Position numbers and translations under genes: made by a program. This document shows positions 1-8,589 of a DNA stretch of 53,935 nt, in pieces. The DNA comes from Amycolatopsis keratiniphila subsp. keratiniphila (GTDB taxonomy: Bacteria; Actinomycetota; Actinomycetes; Mycobacteriales; Pseudonocardiaceae): the NCBI RefSeq assembly GCF_001620365.2, contig NZ_LQMT02000012.1, forward strand, positions 148,108 through 202,042, read 5' to 3'. How positions within the stretch are numbered: position 1 is the first letter of the stretch; every line of letters starts with the position of its first letter. The notes beneath the pieces were generated by a model. The model searched no databases. It was not told the DNA's origin and saw only the letters and a list, made by a program, of their open reading frames with translations.

Positions 1-2
1 CG

Positions 3-98
3 GCCGAGTACGACCCGGTACGAGGCCGATCCGCCCGCACCGTCAGGGACCACCTGGATCACGAAGCCCATCGAACAGACTCACAGGACAGCGCCTAG
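3..98 (+). CDS. Possible C-terminal end of a gene cut by the window start
   Basis: One plus-strand frame is open from the first bases to a TAG at 96-98 and would encode about 31 C-terminal residues ending in HRTDSQDSA. Its stop overlaps the stop of the convergent nitroreductase gene, an arrangement common in this window. Third-position GC is only moderate and no motif is visible, so no family can be named. It may be non-coding. Confidence 0.3.
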   Translation, partial: AEYDPVRGRSARTVRDHLDHEAHRTDSQDSA

Positions 99-736
99 AG
101 CGCGTTGCCCCACCCGTCGAGATACGCGACTTCGGACAGCGGCACCCGCGCCGCGGGTTTGAAATCCGGCACCGTCGTGTAGGCGACCGGCAGCAGCCCG
201 ACCTGCGTGACGTCGGCGGGGATGCCGAGGATTTCGGCCGCCTCCGCCTCGTGGGTCAGGTGGTACGTCGTGAGCGTCGAGCCGAGGCCGCGTGACCGCA
301 GCGCCAGCTGGAAGTTCCACACCGCCGGGAAGATCCCGCCGTAGAAGGCGGCGTCGGCCGCGTTGTCGCCGCTCGGCCTGCCGGTCAGGCACGGGATGAC
401 GAACACGGGCACCCGGTCGATCACGTCGATCAGGTGCTGTCCCGAAGCGAACGCCCGCGCCACCGAAGGCTCGGTGATCGCCTCGCCCAGCGCCGCGGCG
501 TTCGTCTCCAGGTACGCCTTCCCGACCCGCCGGAACAGCTCGGACAGCCGGTCCTTCACGCCCTGATCCCGCACGACGAGCCATCGCCACGCCTGCTGGT
601 TGCCCGGTGTGGGCGCCTGCAGCGCGAGCCGCAGGCACTCGTCGAGCACCTCGGGTTCCACCGGCCGGTCCAGGTCGAGCTTGCGGCGGACCGCTCGCGT
701 CGTGCTGAGCAGATGATCGGTGACCGAGGTGTCCAT
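95..736 (-). CDS. Nitroreductase family protein (FMN-dependent oxidoreductase)
   Basis: 213 residues, the usual size for a single-domain nitroreductase. These dimeric flavoproteins use NAD(P)H to reduce nitro groups, quinones or enones. The N-terminal TTRAVRRKLD segment (about 12-21) matches the basic FMN-phosphate-binding start of the family, and the APTPGNQQAWRW segment near 41-52 matches the conserved flavin-contacting loop. The start at 736 follows the end of the upstream hydrolase gene by 11 nt, with an AGGGCGG-like ribosome site, so the two are probably one transcript. The substrate cannot be read from the sequence. Control by the divergent CGNR regulator at 1652-2179 is inferred from position. 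Confidence 0.85.
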   Translation of the reverse strand: MDTSVTDHLLSTTRAVRRKLDLDRPVEPEVLDECLRLALQAPTPGNQQAWRWLVVRDQGVKDRLSELFRRVGKAYLETNAAALGEAITEPSVARAFASGQHLIDVIDRVPVFVIPCLTGRPSGDNAADAAFYGGIFPAVWNFQLALRSRGLGSTLTTYHLTHEAEAAEILGIPADVTQVGLLPVAYTTVPDFKPAARVPLSEVAYLDGWGNAL

Positions 737-747
737 ATGCCGCCCTT

Positions 748-1593
748 CTACAGATGCTTCGCCAGGAAGCGGTCGATCAGCTCGCTGATCGGTTCGAGGT
801 CCTCTTCCAGCGCGAAATGCCCGGTGTCGAAGAGGTGAACCTCCGCCGAGGGGACATCATTCCGGAAAGCCTCGGCCCCCGCCGGGACGAAGAACGGGTC
901 GTTGCGACCCCAGACGGCGAGCACGGGCGGCTGGGCTTCACGCAGCCACGCCTGGAACTTCGGATACGCGGGCGGGTTGTTCCGGTAGTCCCAGAACAGG
1001 TCCAGCATCGCCTCCGCCCGGCCGGGCAGGCCGAGGAAGTACTCGTCCAGCAGGTAGTTCGCGGGATCGATGGCCTCCGGATCGCGCGCGCCGGTGTACT
1101 GGTACCGGATCTGCTCCGGTTCGAGGATCGCCTCGAATCCGCGCCGCGCCTCGGTTTCGTCGGTCAGGGAAGGGAAGTCCGGCATCGCCGGGCCGAGCCC
1201 CTCGACGTAGGCGTTGCCGTTCTGCGTGATGAGCGCCGTGATCTGGGACGGCCGCGAGACGGCCAGCCGAAGACCCGTCGGAGCGCCGAAATCGAAGACG
1301 TAGAGCGCGTACCGCCGCAGTTCCAGCGCGTCCACGAAGTCTCCGACGACCTCCGCGAGCCGGTCGAAGGTGAACGTGAAGCCTTCGGGAGTGACGGTCT
1401 GCCCGAATCCGGGCAGGTCCGGGGCGATGAGCCGCCAACGTCCGGCAAGACGGCGCATCAGCCGCACGAACTGGTGCGAAGACGTCGGGTAGCCGTGCAG
1501 CAGGAGCAGCACGGGCGCGTCGGGGTCGCCGGCTTCGCGATAGAAGACCTCGACGTCGCCGAGCTTGACGGAACGGTGCCGGATGGTCGCCAT
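748..1593 (-). CDS. Alpha/beta hydrolase, epoxide hydrolase / haloalkane dehalogenase-like
   Basis: 281 residues with a complete alpha/beta-hydrolase layout. The oxyanion-hole HGYP is at 33-36. The nucleophile elbow VFDFG puts Asp101 as nucleophile, as in epoxide hydrolases and haloalkane dehalogenases rather than serine esterases. The catalytic His is in TGHFALEED (about His259). The ATG at 1593 is chosen because AGGGAG lies 5 nt upstream; a GTG at 1599 is too close to that site. It is the first gene of a likely two-gene operon with the nitroreductase, and its start lies just inside the palindrome at 1603-1632. An Asp nucleophile indicates an alkyl-enzyme ester mechanism; the substrate is unknown. 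Confidence 0.85.
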   Translation of the reverse strand: MATIRHRSVKLGDVEVFYREAGDPDAPVLLLLHGYPTSSHQFVRLMRRLAGRWRLIAPDLPGFGQTVTPEGFTFTFDRLAEVVGDFVDALELRRYALYVFDFGAPTGLRLAVSRPSQITALITQNGNAYVEGLGPAMPDFPSLTDETEARRGFEAILEPEQIRYQYTGARDPEAIDPANYLLDEYFLGLPGRAEAMLDLFWDYRNNPPAYPKFQAWLREAQPPVLAVWGRNDPFFVPAGAEAFRNDVPSAEVHLFDTGHFALEEDLEPISELIDRFLAKHL

Positions 1594-1602
1594 GAGCACT
1601 CC

Positions 1603-1632
1603 CTAATGGTTAAAACTGTCTCAAACCATTAG
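1603..1632. promoter_or_regulatory. Probable operator: 9-bp perfect inverted repeat between hydrolase and CGNR regulator
   Basis: CTAATGGTT (1603-1611) is repeated exactly in inverse as AACCATTAG (1624-1632) with a 12-nt centre. It lies 9 nt upstream of the hydrolase ATG and 19 nt upstream of the regulator ATG and is AT-rich in a GC-rich background. Such placement is expected for the binding site of the adjacent dimeric regulator, controlling both directions. The dyad is seen directly; the protein that binds it is inferred. Confidence 0.7.
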
Positions 1633-1651
1633 TACCTGATAGTGTCGAGGC

Positions 1652-2179
1652 ATGCTCGATCTCGACTCGCTTCCCGGTGACGATCTCGCGGTGAACCTCG
1701 CCGACACGGTCATGCTGGCCGTCTCGCCGTCGATCGACCTGCTCGACGACGGGCACGCGAAGTTCTGGGCGACTCAAGCTTTGCCCGAAGGTGCCCGGGC
1801 GCCTTCGGCCGAGCAGACGAGGCGGCTGCGTTCGGCGGTGCGTGAACTGCTGGAGGCGACAGTGGCCGCGCGGGAGCCCGAGGCTTGGGCGGTCGAGCGG
1901 GTGAACGCGGCCGCCGCGGCCGTCCCGACCAGTCCACGGCTTACCGCCGGGGGAGCGGAGACGTGCTGGCACGGCGAGGACGGCGGCGAGATCGCGCTCG
2001 CCGCCGTCGCGGTCGCGGCGATCGACCTCGTGTCCGGACCGCGCGCGGCCCGGCTGCGGCGATGCGGCGCGCACGACTGCTCGATGCTGTTCGTGGCGGC
2101 CAACAGCCGCCGGGTGTGGTGCACGCCGTCGCTGTGCGGCAACCGCGTCCGGGTCGCGCGCCACGCCGCGAAGGGCTAA
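1652..2179 (+). CDS. ABATE / CGNR zinc-finger transcriptional regulator
   Basis: 175 residues. The N-terminal 120 or so residues fit the ABATE (stress-induced regulator) domain. The C-terminus is a CGNR zinc finger with Cys138, Cys143, Cys157 and Cys162 and an intact C-G-N-R at 162-165 followed by the basic tail RVRVARH. Proteins of this design are DNA-binding regulators usually encoded beside the oxidoreductase, hydrolase or transporter they control. Here it is divergent from the hydrolase-nitroreductase operon over a perfect dyad, making autoregulation and control of that operon the simplest reading. The ligand is unknown. A second member lies at 53357. Confidence 0.85.
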   Translation: MLDLDSLPGDDLAVNLADTVMLAVSPSIDLLDDGHAKFWATQALPEGARAPSAEQTRRLRSAVRELLEATVAAREPEAWAVERVNAAAAAVPTSPRLTAGGAETCWHGEDGGEIALAAVAVAAIDLVSGPRAARLRRCGAHDCSMLFVAANSRRVWCTPSLCGNRVRVARHAAKG

Positions 2180-2703
2180 AGCTCCAGCAGCATCCGACTG
2201 TTGCCCAAGGTGTTCGGCTTCACGTACGGCAGGTCCAGGAACTCCGCGACCCCCGGATCGGCCGAGCGCCGCATCTCCTCGTAGACCTCCTGGGTCACCG
2301 GCGTCCCGTCGATCTCGACGAACCCGTGCCCGGCGAAGAAGTGCGTCTCGAAGGTCAGCACGAACAGCCGCTTCAGCCCGATCTCGCGCGCGAAGTCGAT
2401 CAGCTGCCCCACCAGCGCGTGCCCGATGCCACGGCCCCGGGAGTCCTTGTCGACCGCGATGGTGCGCAGCTCCGCGATGTCCTCCCACAGCACGTGCAGC
2501 GCGCCGCAGCCGAGCACGTCGTCGCCGTCCTCGACCACCCAGAACTCCTGGACGCTCTCGTAGAGGGTGACGAGTTCCTTCTCCAGCAGCACCGTCCCGG
2601 CGTCGGAGTCGACCAGCGCCTTGATCTTGCGGACGTCCGCGATCCTGGCCCGGCGGACGGTGGGGCGGCGGCGCGGGAGAGGGTCTGAGGGCACGTCCAC
2701 CAT
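2176..2703 (-). CDS. argA: Amino-acid N-acetyltransferase (N-acetylglutamate synthase, GNAT type)
   Basis: 175 residues, closely resembling the short mycobacterial ArgA (Rv2747) as I recall it, including segments like [33 protein letters not shown], and the C-terminal [16 protein letters not shown]. The GNAT acetyl-CoA loop RGRGIGHA is at 89-96. It acetylates glutamate as the first step of arginine biosynthesis. The ATG at 2703 is the start; the longer frame upstream runs over the divergent rimO and is not coding. The mycobacterial neighbourhood argA-pgsA-clgR is conserved here. The stop overlaps the end of the convergent regulator by 4 nt. Confidence 0.9.
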   Translation of the reverse strand: MVDVPSDPLPRRRPTVRRARIADVRKIKALVDSDAGTVLLEKELVTLYESVQEFWVVEDGDDVLGCGALHVLWEDIAELRTIAVDKDSRGRGIGHALVGQLIDFAREIGLKRLFVLTFETHFFAGHGFVEIDGTPVTQEVYEEMRRSADPGVAEFLDLPYVKPNTLGNSRMLLEL

Positions 2704-2791
2704 TAAGCCATCCCCGGCGCCCGGCCCGGTCGAGGGCTCGCCCGAGCGAGCGATCGCCGACCCCGCGAACAGGCCAGCTACCCTAAGGCAC

Positions 2792-4240
2792 GTGCCTTCT
2801 CCCACCACTGATCCTGTCGCCACCCGTCGCGTTTCCCTGTTGACCCTCGGTTGCGCCCGCAACGAGGTCGATTCCGAGGAACTCGCCGGACGGCTGGCGG
2901 CGGGCGGCTGGGAGCTCGCCGCCGAGCCCGAGGACTCCGACGTCGTGGTCGTCAACACCTGCGGCTTCGTCGAGTCCGCGAAGAAGGACTCCGTCGACAC
3001 GCTGCTCGCGGCCTCCGACACCGGCAAGAAGGTCGTCGCGGTCGGCTGCATGGCCGAGCGTTACGGCAACGAGCTGGCCGAGAGCCTGCCCGAGGCCGAC
3101 GCGGTCCTGGGCTTCGATCACTACGCAGACCTCGCGGAGCGTCTCGACGACGTCGTGGCCGGCCGCAAGGTCGAGTCGCACACGCCGTCCGACCGCCGCA
3201 AGCTGCTGCCGATCAGCCCGGTCCAGCGCCCGACCGCCGCCGAGTCGGTCGAGGTGCCGGGGCACGCGCAGCACGGCTGGGGCCCGCGCGTGCTGCGGAC
3301 GCGGCTCGACACCTCGCCGGTGGCCGCGCTGAAGATCGCCTCCGGCTGCGACCGTCGCTGCTCGTTCTGCGCGATCCCGTCCTTCCGGGGCTCCTTCGTG
3401 TCGCGGCAGCCGGACGAGATCGTCGCCGAGGCGATGTGGCTCGCGGAGAACGGGGTCAAGGAGGTCTTCCTCGTCTCGGAGAACTCCACCTCGTACGGCA
3501 AGGACTTCGGCCGTGACGGCGCCCGCGCGCTGGAGCTGCTGGTGCCGCGCCTGGCCGCGGTGCCCGGTATCGAACGCGTCCGCGTCTCGTACCTGCAGCC
3601 CGCCGAGACGCGCCCCGGCCTGGTCAAGGCCATCGCGACCACCCAGGGCGTCGCCGACTACTTCGACCTGTCCTTCCAGCACTCCAGCGAGACCGTGCTG
3701 CGCCGTATGCGCCGTTTCGGCTCCACGGACTCGTTCCTCGCGCTGTGCGATCAGATCCGGGAGCTCTCGCCCAACGCCGGCATCCGCACCAACGTCATCG
3801 TCGGGTTCCCCGGCGAGACCGAGGAGGACCTCGCCGAGCTGGAGCGCTTCCTCAATGGCGCGCGGCTCGACGCGGTGGGCGTCTTCGGGTACTCCGACGA
3901 GGACGGCACCGAGGCCGAGACCTTCGACGGCAAACTCGACGAGTCCGTGGTCGCCGAGCGGGTCGCGCGGATCTCCGCGCTGGTCGAGGAGCTGACCTCG
4001 CAGCGGGCCGAAGACCGGATCGGCGACTTCGTCGACGTCCTGATCGAGCAGGCGGAGGACGGCGAGGACCCGATCGGCCGCGCCGCGCACCAGGCCCCCG
4101 AGGTCGACGGCGAATGCGTCCTCATCGAGACCGAAGACCTGCCCAAGCTCGCGGTGGGCGACTTCGTCCGCTGCGAGGTCGTCGACTCCGAGGGCGTCGA
4201 CCTGATCGTGCGGCCCGCGCCGCCCGAGGCCGACCGGTGA
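2792..4240 (+). CDS. rimO: Ribosomal protein S12 methylthiotransferase RimO
   Basis: 482 residues. It adds a methylthio group to an aspartate of ribosomal protein S12 using two 4Fe-4S clusters and SAM. The N-terminal UPF0004 domain has cysteines in TLGCARNE (Cys21), NTCGF (Cys57) and VGCMAE. The radical-SAM triad is C186-x3-C190-x2-C193 in [10 protein letters not shown], and a TRAM domain closes the protein ([12 protein letters not shown] onward). The GTG at 2792 places MPSPTTDP ahead of VSLLTLGC; longer versions would overlap the divergent argA promoter. It heads a tight set with pgsA and pncC, joined by 4-nt overlaps. Confidence 0.93.
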   Translation: MPSPTTDPVATRRVSLLTLGCARNEVDSEELAGRLAAGGWELAAEPEDSDVVVVNTCGFVESAKKDSVDTLLAASDTGKKVVAVGCMAERYGNELAESLPEADAVLGFDHYADLAERLDDVVAGRKVESHTPSDRRKLLPISPVQRPTAAESVEVPGHAQHGWGPRVLRTRLDTSPVAALKIASGCDRRCSFCAIPSFRGSFVSRQPDEIVAEAMWLAENGVKEVFLVSENSTSYGKDFGRDGARALELLVPRLAAVPGIERVRVSYLQPAETRPGLVKAIATTQGVADYFDLSFQHSSETVLRRMRRFGSTDSFLALCDQIRELSPNAGIRTNVIVGFPGETEEDLAELERFLNGARLDAVGVFGYSDEDGTEAETFDGKLDESVVAERVARISALVEELTSQRAEDRIGDFVDVLIEQAEDGEDPIGRAAHQAPEVDGECVLIETEDLPKLAVGDFVRCEVVDSEGVDLIVRPAPPEADR

Positions 4241-4878
4241 ATGCCGCCCCGAGCGACGCCGGGGCCGGTGAGGGGACGGGCGGTGAGTCCGCCCGGGTGC
4301 CCGAGGCCACCCCGGTCCCGACCCTGAACCTGGCGAACCTGCTGACGATGTCGCGGCTGGTGCTGGTGCCGCTGTTCGTGCTGGCGCTGTTCGCCGGGGA
4401 CGGGGAGGACACGTTCTGGCGGGCGATCGCCACCGCGCTGTTCGCGATCGCGTCGTTCACCGACCAGGTCGACGGCTGGGTCGCGCGCAAGTACGGGCTG
4501 ATCACCGACTTCGGCAAGATCGCCGACCCGATCGCCGACAAGGCGCTGATCGGCGCCGCGCTGATCGGGCTGAGCGTGCTCGGCGAACTGGGCTGGTGGG
4601 TCACCATCGTCATCGCGGTCCGCGAGATCGGCGTGACGCTGCTGCGGTTCTGGGTGATCCGGCACGGCGTCATCCCGGCCAGCCGGGGCGGCAAGGCGAA
4701 GACGCTCGCGCAGATCGCGGCCATCACCGCATACCTGCTGCCACTGCCCGCGTCGGCCGAGCCGGTGCGCTGGGTGCTGATGGGGCTCGCGCTCGCGCTG
4801 ACCGTCGTGACCGGGCTCGACTACGTCGTGCGCGCGGTCCGGCTGCGCGCGGCCGGAAGGCGTGCCGCCGGAGCATGA
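4237..4878 (+). CDS. pgsA: CDP-diacylglycerol-glycerol-3-phosphate 3-phosphatidyltransferase
   Basis: 213 residues, integral membrane. It makes phosphatidylglycerol phosphate, precursor of phosphatidylglycerol and cardiolipin. The CDP-alcohol phosphotransferase motif is complete: Asp76-x2-Asp79-Gly80-x2-Ala83-Arg84-x8-Gly93-x3-Asp97-x3-Asp101. Hydrophobic helices flank it (about 33-53, 105-125, 165-200). It starts with GTG overlapping the rimO TGA (GTGA). This corresponds to mycobacterial pgsA3 (Rv2746c), which also lies next to clgR. The substrate could be another polyol phosphate, since actinobacteria have several PgsA-like enzymes. Confidence 0.88.
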   Translation: MNAAPSDAGAGEGTGGESARVPEATPVPTLNLANLLTMSRLVLVPLFVLALFAGDGEDTFWRAIATALFAIASFTDQVDGWVARKYGLITDFGKIADPIADKALIGAALIGLSVLGELGWWVTIVIAVREIGVTLLRFWVIRHGVIPASRGGKAKTLAQIAAITAYLLPLPASAEPVRWVLMGLALALTVVTGLDYVVRAVRLRAAGRRAAGA

Positions 4879-5336
4879 AACCTGAGACCTTGATCACTCA
4901 CCTGATCGAGCGCGGGGAGACGGTGGCGACGGCCGAGTCGCTGACCGCCGGTCTGGTCTGCGCGACGCTGACCGAGGTCCCCGGATCGAGTGCCGTCGTG
5001 CGAGGCGGGCTGGTGGTCTACGCCACCGACCTCAAGGCGAAGCTGGCCGGGGTCGACGAAGACCTCCTCGCCGCCCACGGCGCCGTGCATCCCGAGGTCG
5101 CGGCGCAGTTGGCCGCCGGCGCGAGGGATCGGTGCGGCGCCACCTGGGGCCTCGGCCTCACCGGCGTCGCGGGTCCGGACGGACAGGACGGCGTCGCGCC
5201 CGGCGTCGTCCACGTCGGGCTCGCCGGGACGGACGTCCTCACCGTCCGTACGCTGGGCTTGAGCGGTGATCGAGCCTCGGTCAGGGCCGGTGCCGTCTCC
5301 GGCGCGTTCGCCCTGCTGGGGGAACATCTCGCATGA
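4875..5336 (+). CDS. pncC: CinA C-terminal family nicotinamide-nucleotide amidohydrolase
   Basis: 153 residues, the length of a stand-alone CinA C-terminal domain. It hydrolyses nicotinamide mononucleotide to nicotinate mononucleotide in pyridine-nucleotide recycling. TAESLTAG near 20-27 matches the family's AES-x-TGG active-site segment, and GLTGVAGPDG (about 97-106) is the other conserved loop. ATG overlaps the pgsA stop (ATGA). CinA-type genes between pgsA and clgR are a familiar actinobacterial arrangement. Confidence 0.88.
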   Translation: MKPETLITHLIERGETVATAESLTAGLVCATLTEVPGSSAVVRGGLVVYATDLKAKLAGVDEDLLAAHGAVHPEVAAQLAAGARDRCGATWGLGLTGVAGPDGQDGVAPGVVHVGLAGTDVLTVRTLGLSGDRASVRAGAVSGAFALLGEHLA

Positions 5337-5346
5337 TCGCCGCGTT

Positions 5347-5388
5347 CGCCCTTGGCGTATTGCCGTGTCAACACCTGCGCCCAGGGCA
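5347..5388 (+). promoter_or_regulatory. ClgR-like box upstream of clgR, with a second weaker match
   Basis: CGC-N5-GCG at 5347-5357 (CGCCCTTGGCG) fits the dyad reported for ClgR boxes (CGC-N5-GCG core with Y and R in the spacer) apart from the central A. At 5378-5388, CGCCCAGGGCA matches the same pattern except the last base. Both lie 50-90 nt ahead of the clgR start, as expected for autoregulation. The match is by eye. Confidence 0.5.
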
Positions 5389-5437
5389 CCGCTCTGGGTA
5401 ACGTAGGGGGTAGTCAGTCCTGGAAGGGAGGCGCGTG

Positions 5438-5887
5438 ATGACCGTGCTGTTGCGCGAGGCGATCGGCGACCGGCTCCGACACGCCCGCACGAACCAGCGT
5501 CGAACGCTGCGGGACATCTCCCGCGCCGCCAGGGTGAGCCTCGGATACCTGTCCGAGGTCGAGCGCGGGCAGAAGGAGGCGTCCAGCGAGCTGCTGGCGT
5601 CCATTTGCGAGGCCCTGGACCTTCCGCTGGGTGAACTCTTGCACAAGGTCGCGGCGGACGTCTCGGCGATGGACAACGTCGAGGTCGCCCCGGTGGACGA
5701 GAAGGTCGAAGCGGGCAAGAGGCGCGCTCCGGAGCGGGAAAGCGCCGAAGCGGGCGAGCTCGAAGGCGGCCGTCTCGTGTCCGAGCTGATCGGCAACGAT
5801 CTGGCCGACCTGCGGATCTCGCCGCCGCCGCGGATGAGCCCCACGCTGCGGACGACGATCTCCGCACCGAAGATGGTCGCCGCCTAG
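5438..5887 (+). CDS. clgR: ClgR-family Xre-type regulator of clp protease genes
   Basis: 149 residues. A Cro/C1-type helix-turn-helix occupies about 8-62, with recognition region [17 protein letters not shown]. ClgR activates clpP1P2, clpC and, in mycobacteria, the psp genes under envelope stress. The protein ends KMVAA; C-terminal alanines of Streptomyces ClgR are known to target it for Clp proteolysis, so a similar degron is likely. The ATG at 5438 is favoured over the GTG at 5435 because GGGAGG ends 6 nt upstream. In M. tuberculosis clgR is followed directly by pspA; here an ahpD/ECF41 module lies between. Confidence 0.9.
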   Translation: MTVLLREAIGDRLRHARTNQRRTLRDISRAARVSLGYLSEVERGQKEASSELLASICEALDLPLGELLHKVAADVSAMDNVEVAPVDEKVEAGKRRAPERESAEAGELEGGRLVSELIGNDLADLRISPPPRMSPTLRTTISAPKMVAA

Positions 5888-5900
5888 CAAAGGTCGTGAA

Positions 5901-5943
5901 CGCCGAAGAGGCCCCAGGCAGTCCGCCTGGGGCCTTTTCGGCG
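5901..5943. terminator. Bidirectional intrinsic-type terminator between clgR and the ahpD-like gene
   Basis: A 10-bp perfect stem (GGCCCCAGGC 5910-5919 / GCCTGGGGCC 5925-5934, 5-nt loop) is followed by TTTT on the plus strand. It is extended outward by CGCCGAA / TTCGGCG. It sits at a convergent junction and can serve both genes. Confidence 0.85.
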
Positions 5944-6423
5944 TCAGTTCGCGTCGAACGTGCCCGCCTGGTAGGAGCCGCCCTTGGTGTGCGTGATCAC
6001 GAGCAGCCGGTTGGCGGCATTGATCATCGCGACCAGGTAGATCAGCGCGACGACCTGATCGTCGTCGTAGTGCTTCCGCACCAGCGCCCAGGTCTCGTCG
6101 GAGACGCCCGGGTGCGCGTCGGCGATCCGGCTGCCCTCCTCCGCGAGCGCCAGCGCGGCCTGCTCGGCCTCGGTGAACACCGTCGACTCGCGCCAGGCGG
6201 CGACCAGGTTGACCCGGACCGCGGGTTCCCCGGCGGCCGCCAGGTCCTTGGCGTGGGCGTCGACGCAGAAACCGCAGCCGTTGAGCTGGCTGGCCCGCAA
6301 CGACACCAGCTCCTGGGTGACCTTGGGCAGGGGCGAACCCTTGATGCCCACACTCACGTTGGCGAAGCGCTTGCCGAGCTTGGCGCCGAGCTCGGTGCCG
6401 TTCAGGTCGAAACGGGAATCCAT
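5944..6423 (-). CDS. Carboxymuconolactone decarboxylase / AhpD family protein
   Basis: 159 residues. LNGCGFCVDAH carries the AhpD-type redox pair Cys50-x2-Cys53 with His57, as in alkylhydroperoxidases that reduce peroxides through a CxxC disulfide. The ATG at 6423 has AGAGGA about 8 nt upstream. It is divergent from an ECF41 sigma factor; carboxymuconolactone decarboxylase-like genes are among the standard partners and targets of ECF41 sigmas. A promoter resembling the ECF41 type faces this gene (6470-6496). The physiological substrate is not known. Confidence 0.88.
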   Translation of the reverse strand: MDSRFDLNGTELGAKLGKRFANVSVGIKGSPLPKVTQELVSLRASQLNGCGFCVDAHAKDLAAAGEPAVRVNLVAAWRESTVFTEAEQAALALAEEGSRIADAHPGVSDETWALVRKHYDDDQVVALIYLVAMINAANRLLVITHTKGGSYQAGTFDAN

Positions 6424-6469
6424 GATGTCGTCCTCTTTCGTGGTCGTGTGCCGGACTTGACGACCACCA

Positions 6470-6496
6470 GATGCCGGCGGCCCGGCCCCGCTGACA
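6470..6496 (-). promoter_or_regulatory. ECF41-type promoter for the AhpD-like gene (one -10 mismatch)
   Basis: On the minus strand TGTCAGC (6496-6490), 16 nt, then CATC (6473-6470). The published ECF41 promoter is TGTCACA-N16-CGTC. Spacing is exact; there are two mismatches in the -35 and one in the -10. It leaves a leader of about 40 nt. Confidence 0.5.
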
Positions 6497-6530
6497 GGCC
6501 CGGGGCGTGACGAGCGCCACGGCGTCGACG

Positions 6531-6557
6531 TGTCAGAAAGCGACGGGACGCGGCGTC
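6531..6557 (+). promoter_or_regulatory. ECF41-type promoter for the sigma factor gene
   Basis: TGTCAGA (6531-6537), 16 nt, CGTC (6554-6557), matching TGTCACA-N16-CGTC with one -35 mismatch, 40 nt ahead of the sigma gene start. This indicates self-activation. Confidence 0.6.
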
Positions 6558-6597
6558 TGGTGTGGACCACGCCGTCGCCGAGAACAGGAGCGAGTCC

Positions 6598-7479
6598 ATG
6601 TCCGACATCGCCACGGAGGCGTTCGTCGCCCACCGGAACCTGCTGTTCACCGTCGCCTACGAGATGCTCGGTTCGGCCGCCGACGCGGAGGACGTCCTCC
6701 AGGAGACCTGGCTGCGCTGGTCGGGCGTCGACCTCGGCACCGTGGAAAACCCGCGTGCCTACCTCGTCCGCATCACCACCCGCCAGGCGCTCGGCAGGCT
6801 GCGCACACTCGGCCGCCGCAAGGAGTCCTACGTCGGTCCTTGGCTGCCCGAACCCCTGCTGACCAGCCCCGACGTGGCCGACGACGTCGAGCTGGCCGAC
6901 AGCGTCTCGATGGCGATGCTGCTGGTGCTGGAGACCCTCACTCCGACCGAGCGCGCGGTGTTCGTGCTGCGTGAGGTGTTCGACGTGCCCTACGGCGAGA
7001 TCGCCGAAGCCGTCGGCAAGACCCAGGCGGCGGTCCACCAGATCGCCCACCGGGCGCGGGCGCACGTCGCCGCCCGGCGGCCGCGCGGTGCCGCGTCCCC
7101 CGGCGAGACCAAGGACGTGCTAGACGCGTTCCACCGCGCGGTCCGGACCGGTGACCTGCAGGGACTGCTCGACGTGCTGTCACCGGACGTCGTCTTCCTC
7201 GGCGACGGCGGCGGAATGGTGCAGGCCGTGCTGGAGCCGGTGGTGGGTGCCGCGCTGGTCGCGCCGTTGCTGGCCGCGAGCCGCCCGGTCCGCGACGAGG
7301 CGGCGACGATGGCCACGGCGCAGGTCAACGGCCATCCCGCGCTGATCCTCCGGCTCGGCGGGGAGGTCGACACGGTCGTCGCGTTGCGAGTGGAAGACGG
7401 ACTCATCGCCGGGCTCTACGCGGTGCGCAACCCCGAGAAGTTGTCACGCCTGCACGAGGAGACCGCGCTGCGCCGCTGA
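6598..7479 (+). CDS. ECF sigma factor of the ECF41 group with SnoaL-like C-terminal domain
   Basis: 293 residues: region 2 at about 6-70 ([17 protein letters not shown]), region 4 at about 108-160 ([23 protein letters not shown]), then a 125-residue SnoaL-like extension. Group-specific marks are present: WLPEPL in the linker (82-87), DGGGM (203-207) and NPEKL near the C-terminus (278-282). ECF41 sigmas have no anti-sigma gene; their C-terminal extension regulates activity in place of one. The ATG at 6598 fits the family's start; longer versions run through the promoter. The promoter signature suggests it controls itself and the divergent ahpD-like gene. Confidence 0.92.
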   Translation: MSDIATEAFVAHRNLLFTVAYEMLGSAADAEDVLQETWLRWSGVDLGTVENPRAYLVRITTRQALGRLRTLGRRKESYVGPWLPEPLLTSPDVADDVELADSVSMAMLLVLETLTPTERAVFVLREVFDVPYGEIAEAVGKTQAAVHQIAHRARAHVAARRPRGAASPGETKDVLDAFHRAVRTGDLQGLLDVLSPDVVFLGDGGGMVQAVLEPVVGAALVAPLLAASRPVRDEAATMATAQVNGHPALILRLGGEVDTVVALRVEDGLIAGLYAVRNPEKLSRLHEETALRR

Positions 7480-7576
7480 CGGAGGGTGAACCCGAAACGT
7501 CGTGGACATCACAGTCAGGGGGATCCCTGAATTCCGTCGGGGTCGCCTGGAACGCGGGACGCCGACCTGACACGAT

Positions 7577-7603
7577 GGAACTCAACGCCGGGGTCGGGAC
7601 GTT
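7577..7603 (+). promoter_or_regulatory. Possible stress (ECF, SigE-like) promoter for pspA
   Basis: GGAAC at 7577-7581 and CGTT at 7600-7603 are separated by 18 nt, resembling the GGAAC...GTT signature of SigE-type ECF promoters, with a predicted leader of about 65 nt to the pspA ATG. Because pspA is separated from clgR here, it needs its own promoter. Short motifs like this can occur by chance. Confidence 0.35.
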
Positions 7604-7673
7604 GCAACATCACAGAGGGGACGCCCCACCTCGAGGTAACAGCCCGTGGGATGCGAGAAGGCAGGCGGAGGAG

Positions 7674-8516
7674 ATGGCCAACCCGTTCGTGAAGTTCTGG
7701 AAGTACATGATGGCGGCGTTCTCGTCGAAGATCGACGAGCACGCCGACCCGAAGGTACAGATCCAGCAGGCCATCGAGGAGGCGCAGCGCAACCACCAGG
7801 CGCTGACCCAGCAAGCCGCCTCGGTGATCGGTAACCAGCGTCAGCTGGAGATGAAGCTGAACCGCCAGCTCGGCGACGTGGAGAAGCTGCAGGCTTCGAC
7901 CCGCCAGGCGCTGGTGCTCGCCGACGAGGCGCGTGCCAAGGGCGACGAGCAGAAGGCGACCGAGTTCGAGAACGCGGCGGAGAGCTTCGCCGCGCAGCTC
8001 GTCACCGCCGAGCAGAGCATCGAGGACCTCAAGACCCTGCACGACCAGTCGCTTCAGGCGGCGGAGCAGGCGAAGAAGGCCGTCGAGCGCAACGCGACCA
8101 TGCTGCAGCAGAAGCTGGCCGAGCGCACCAAGCTGCTCTCGCAGCTGGAGCAGGCGAAGATGCAGGAGCAGGTCTCCGCTTCGCTGAACCAGATGAGCCA
8201 GCTGGCCGCGCCGGGCAACACGCCGTCGCTGGAAGACGTTCGCGACAAGATCGAGAAGCGCTACACCACCGCGCTCGGCTCGGCCGAACTCGCACAGAAC
8301 TCCGTCCAGGGCCGGATGATGGAGGTCCAGGCCTCCACTACGCAGCTCGCGGGGCACTCGCGCCTCGAGCAGATCCGCGCGTCCATGAAGGGTGACTCCG
8401 TCGCTCAGGTGACCGACGGCAAGACCGCCGCCGCGCCGAAGGCGTCGAGCTCCGCGGACATCCAGCGTGAGATCCAGGCACGGGTTCAGGCCGAACAGGG
8501 CAAGAACCCCGCCTGA
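7674..8516 (+). CDS. pspA: PspA/IM30 family envelope-stress protein
   Basis: 280 residues, almost entirely alpha-helical coiled coil, rich in Q, E, K and A. The N-terminal amphipathic helix [19 protein letters not shown] is typical of PspA/Vipp1 membrane binding. These proteins polymerise on the inner face of a damaged membrane and preserve the proton gradient. The ATG at 7674 follows GGCGGAGGAG. It corresponds to the mycobacterial 35-kDa antigen (Rv2744c) and precedes the pspM-like gene, as in M. tuberculosis. The C-terminus is extended compared with E. coli PspA. Confidence 0.92.
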   Translation: MANPFVKFWKYMMAAFSSKIDEHADPKVQIQQAIEEAQRNHQALTQQAASVIGNQRQLEMKLNRQLGDVEKLQASTRQALVLADEARAKGDEQKATEFENAAESFAAQLVTAEQSIEDLKTLHDQSLQAAEQAKKAVERNATMLQQKLAERTKLLSQLEQAKMQEQVSASLNQMSQLAAPGNTPSLEDVRDKIEKRYTTALGSAELAQNSVQGRMMEVQASTTQLAGHSRLEQIRASMKGDSVAQVTDGKTAAAPKASSSADIQREIQARVQAEQGKNPA

Positions 8517-8589
8517 CACACCAACTGGAGCCGGTCCCGCACCCCGCGCGGGTGCGGGACCGGTCTCACCAGAAGACAGGGGAGAGGGC

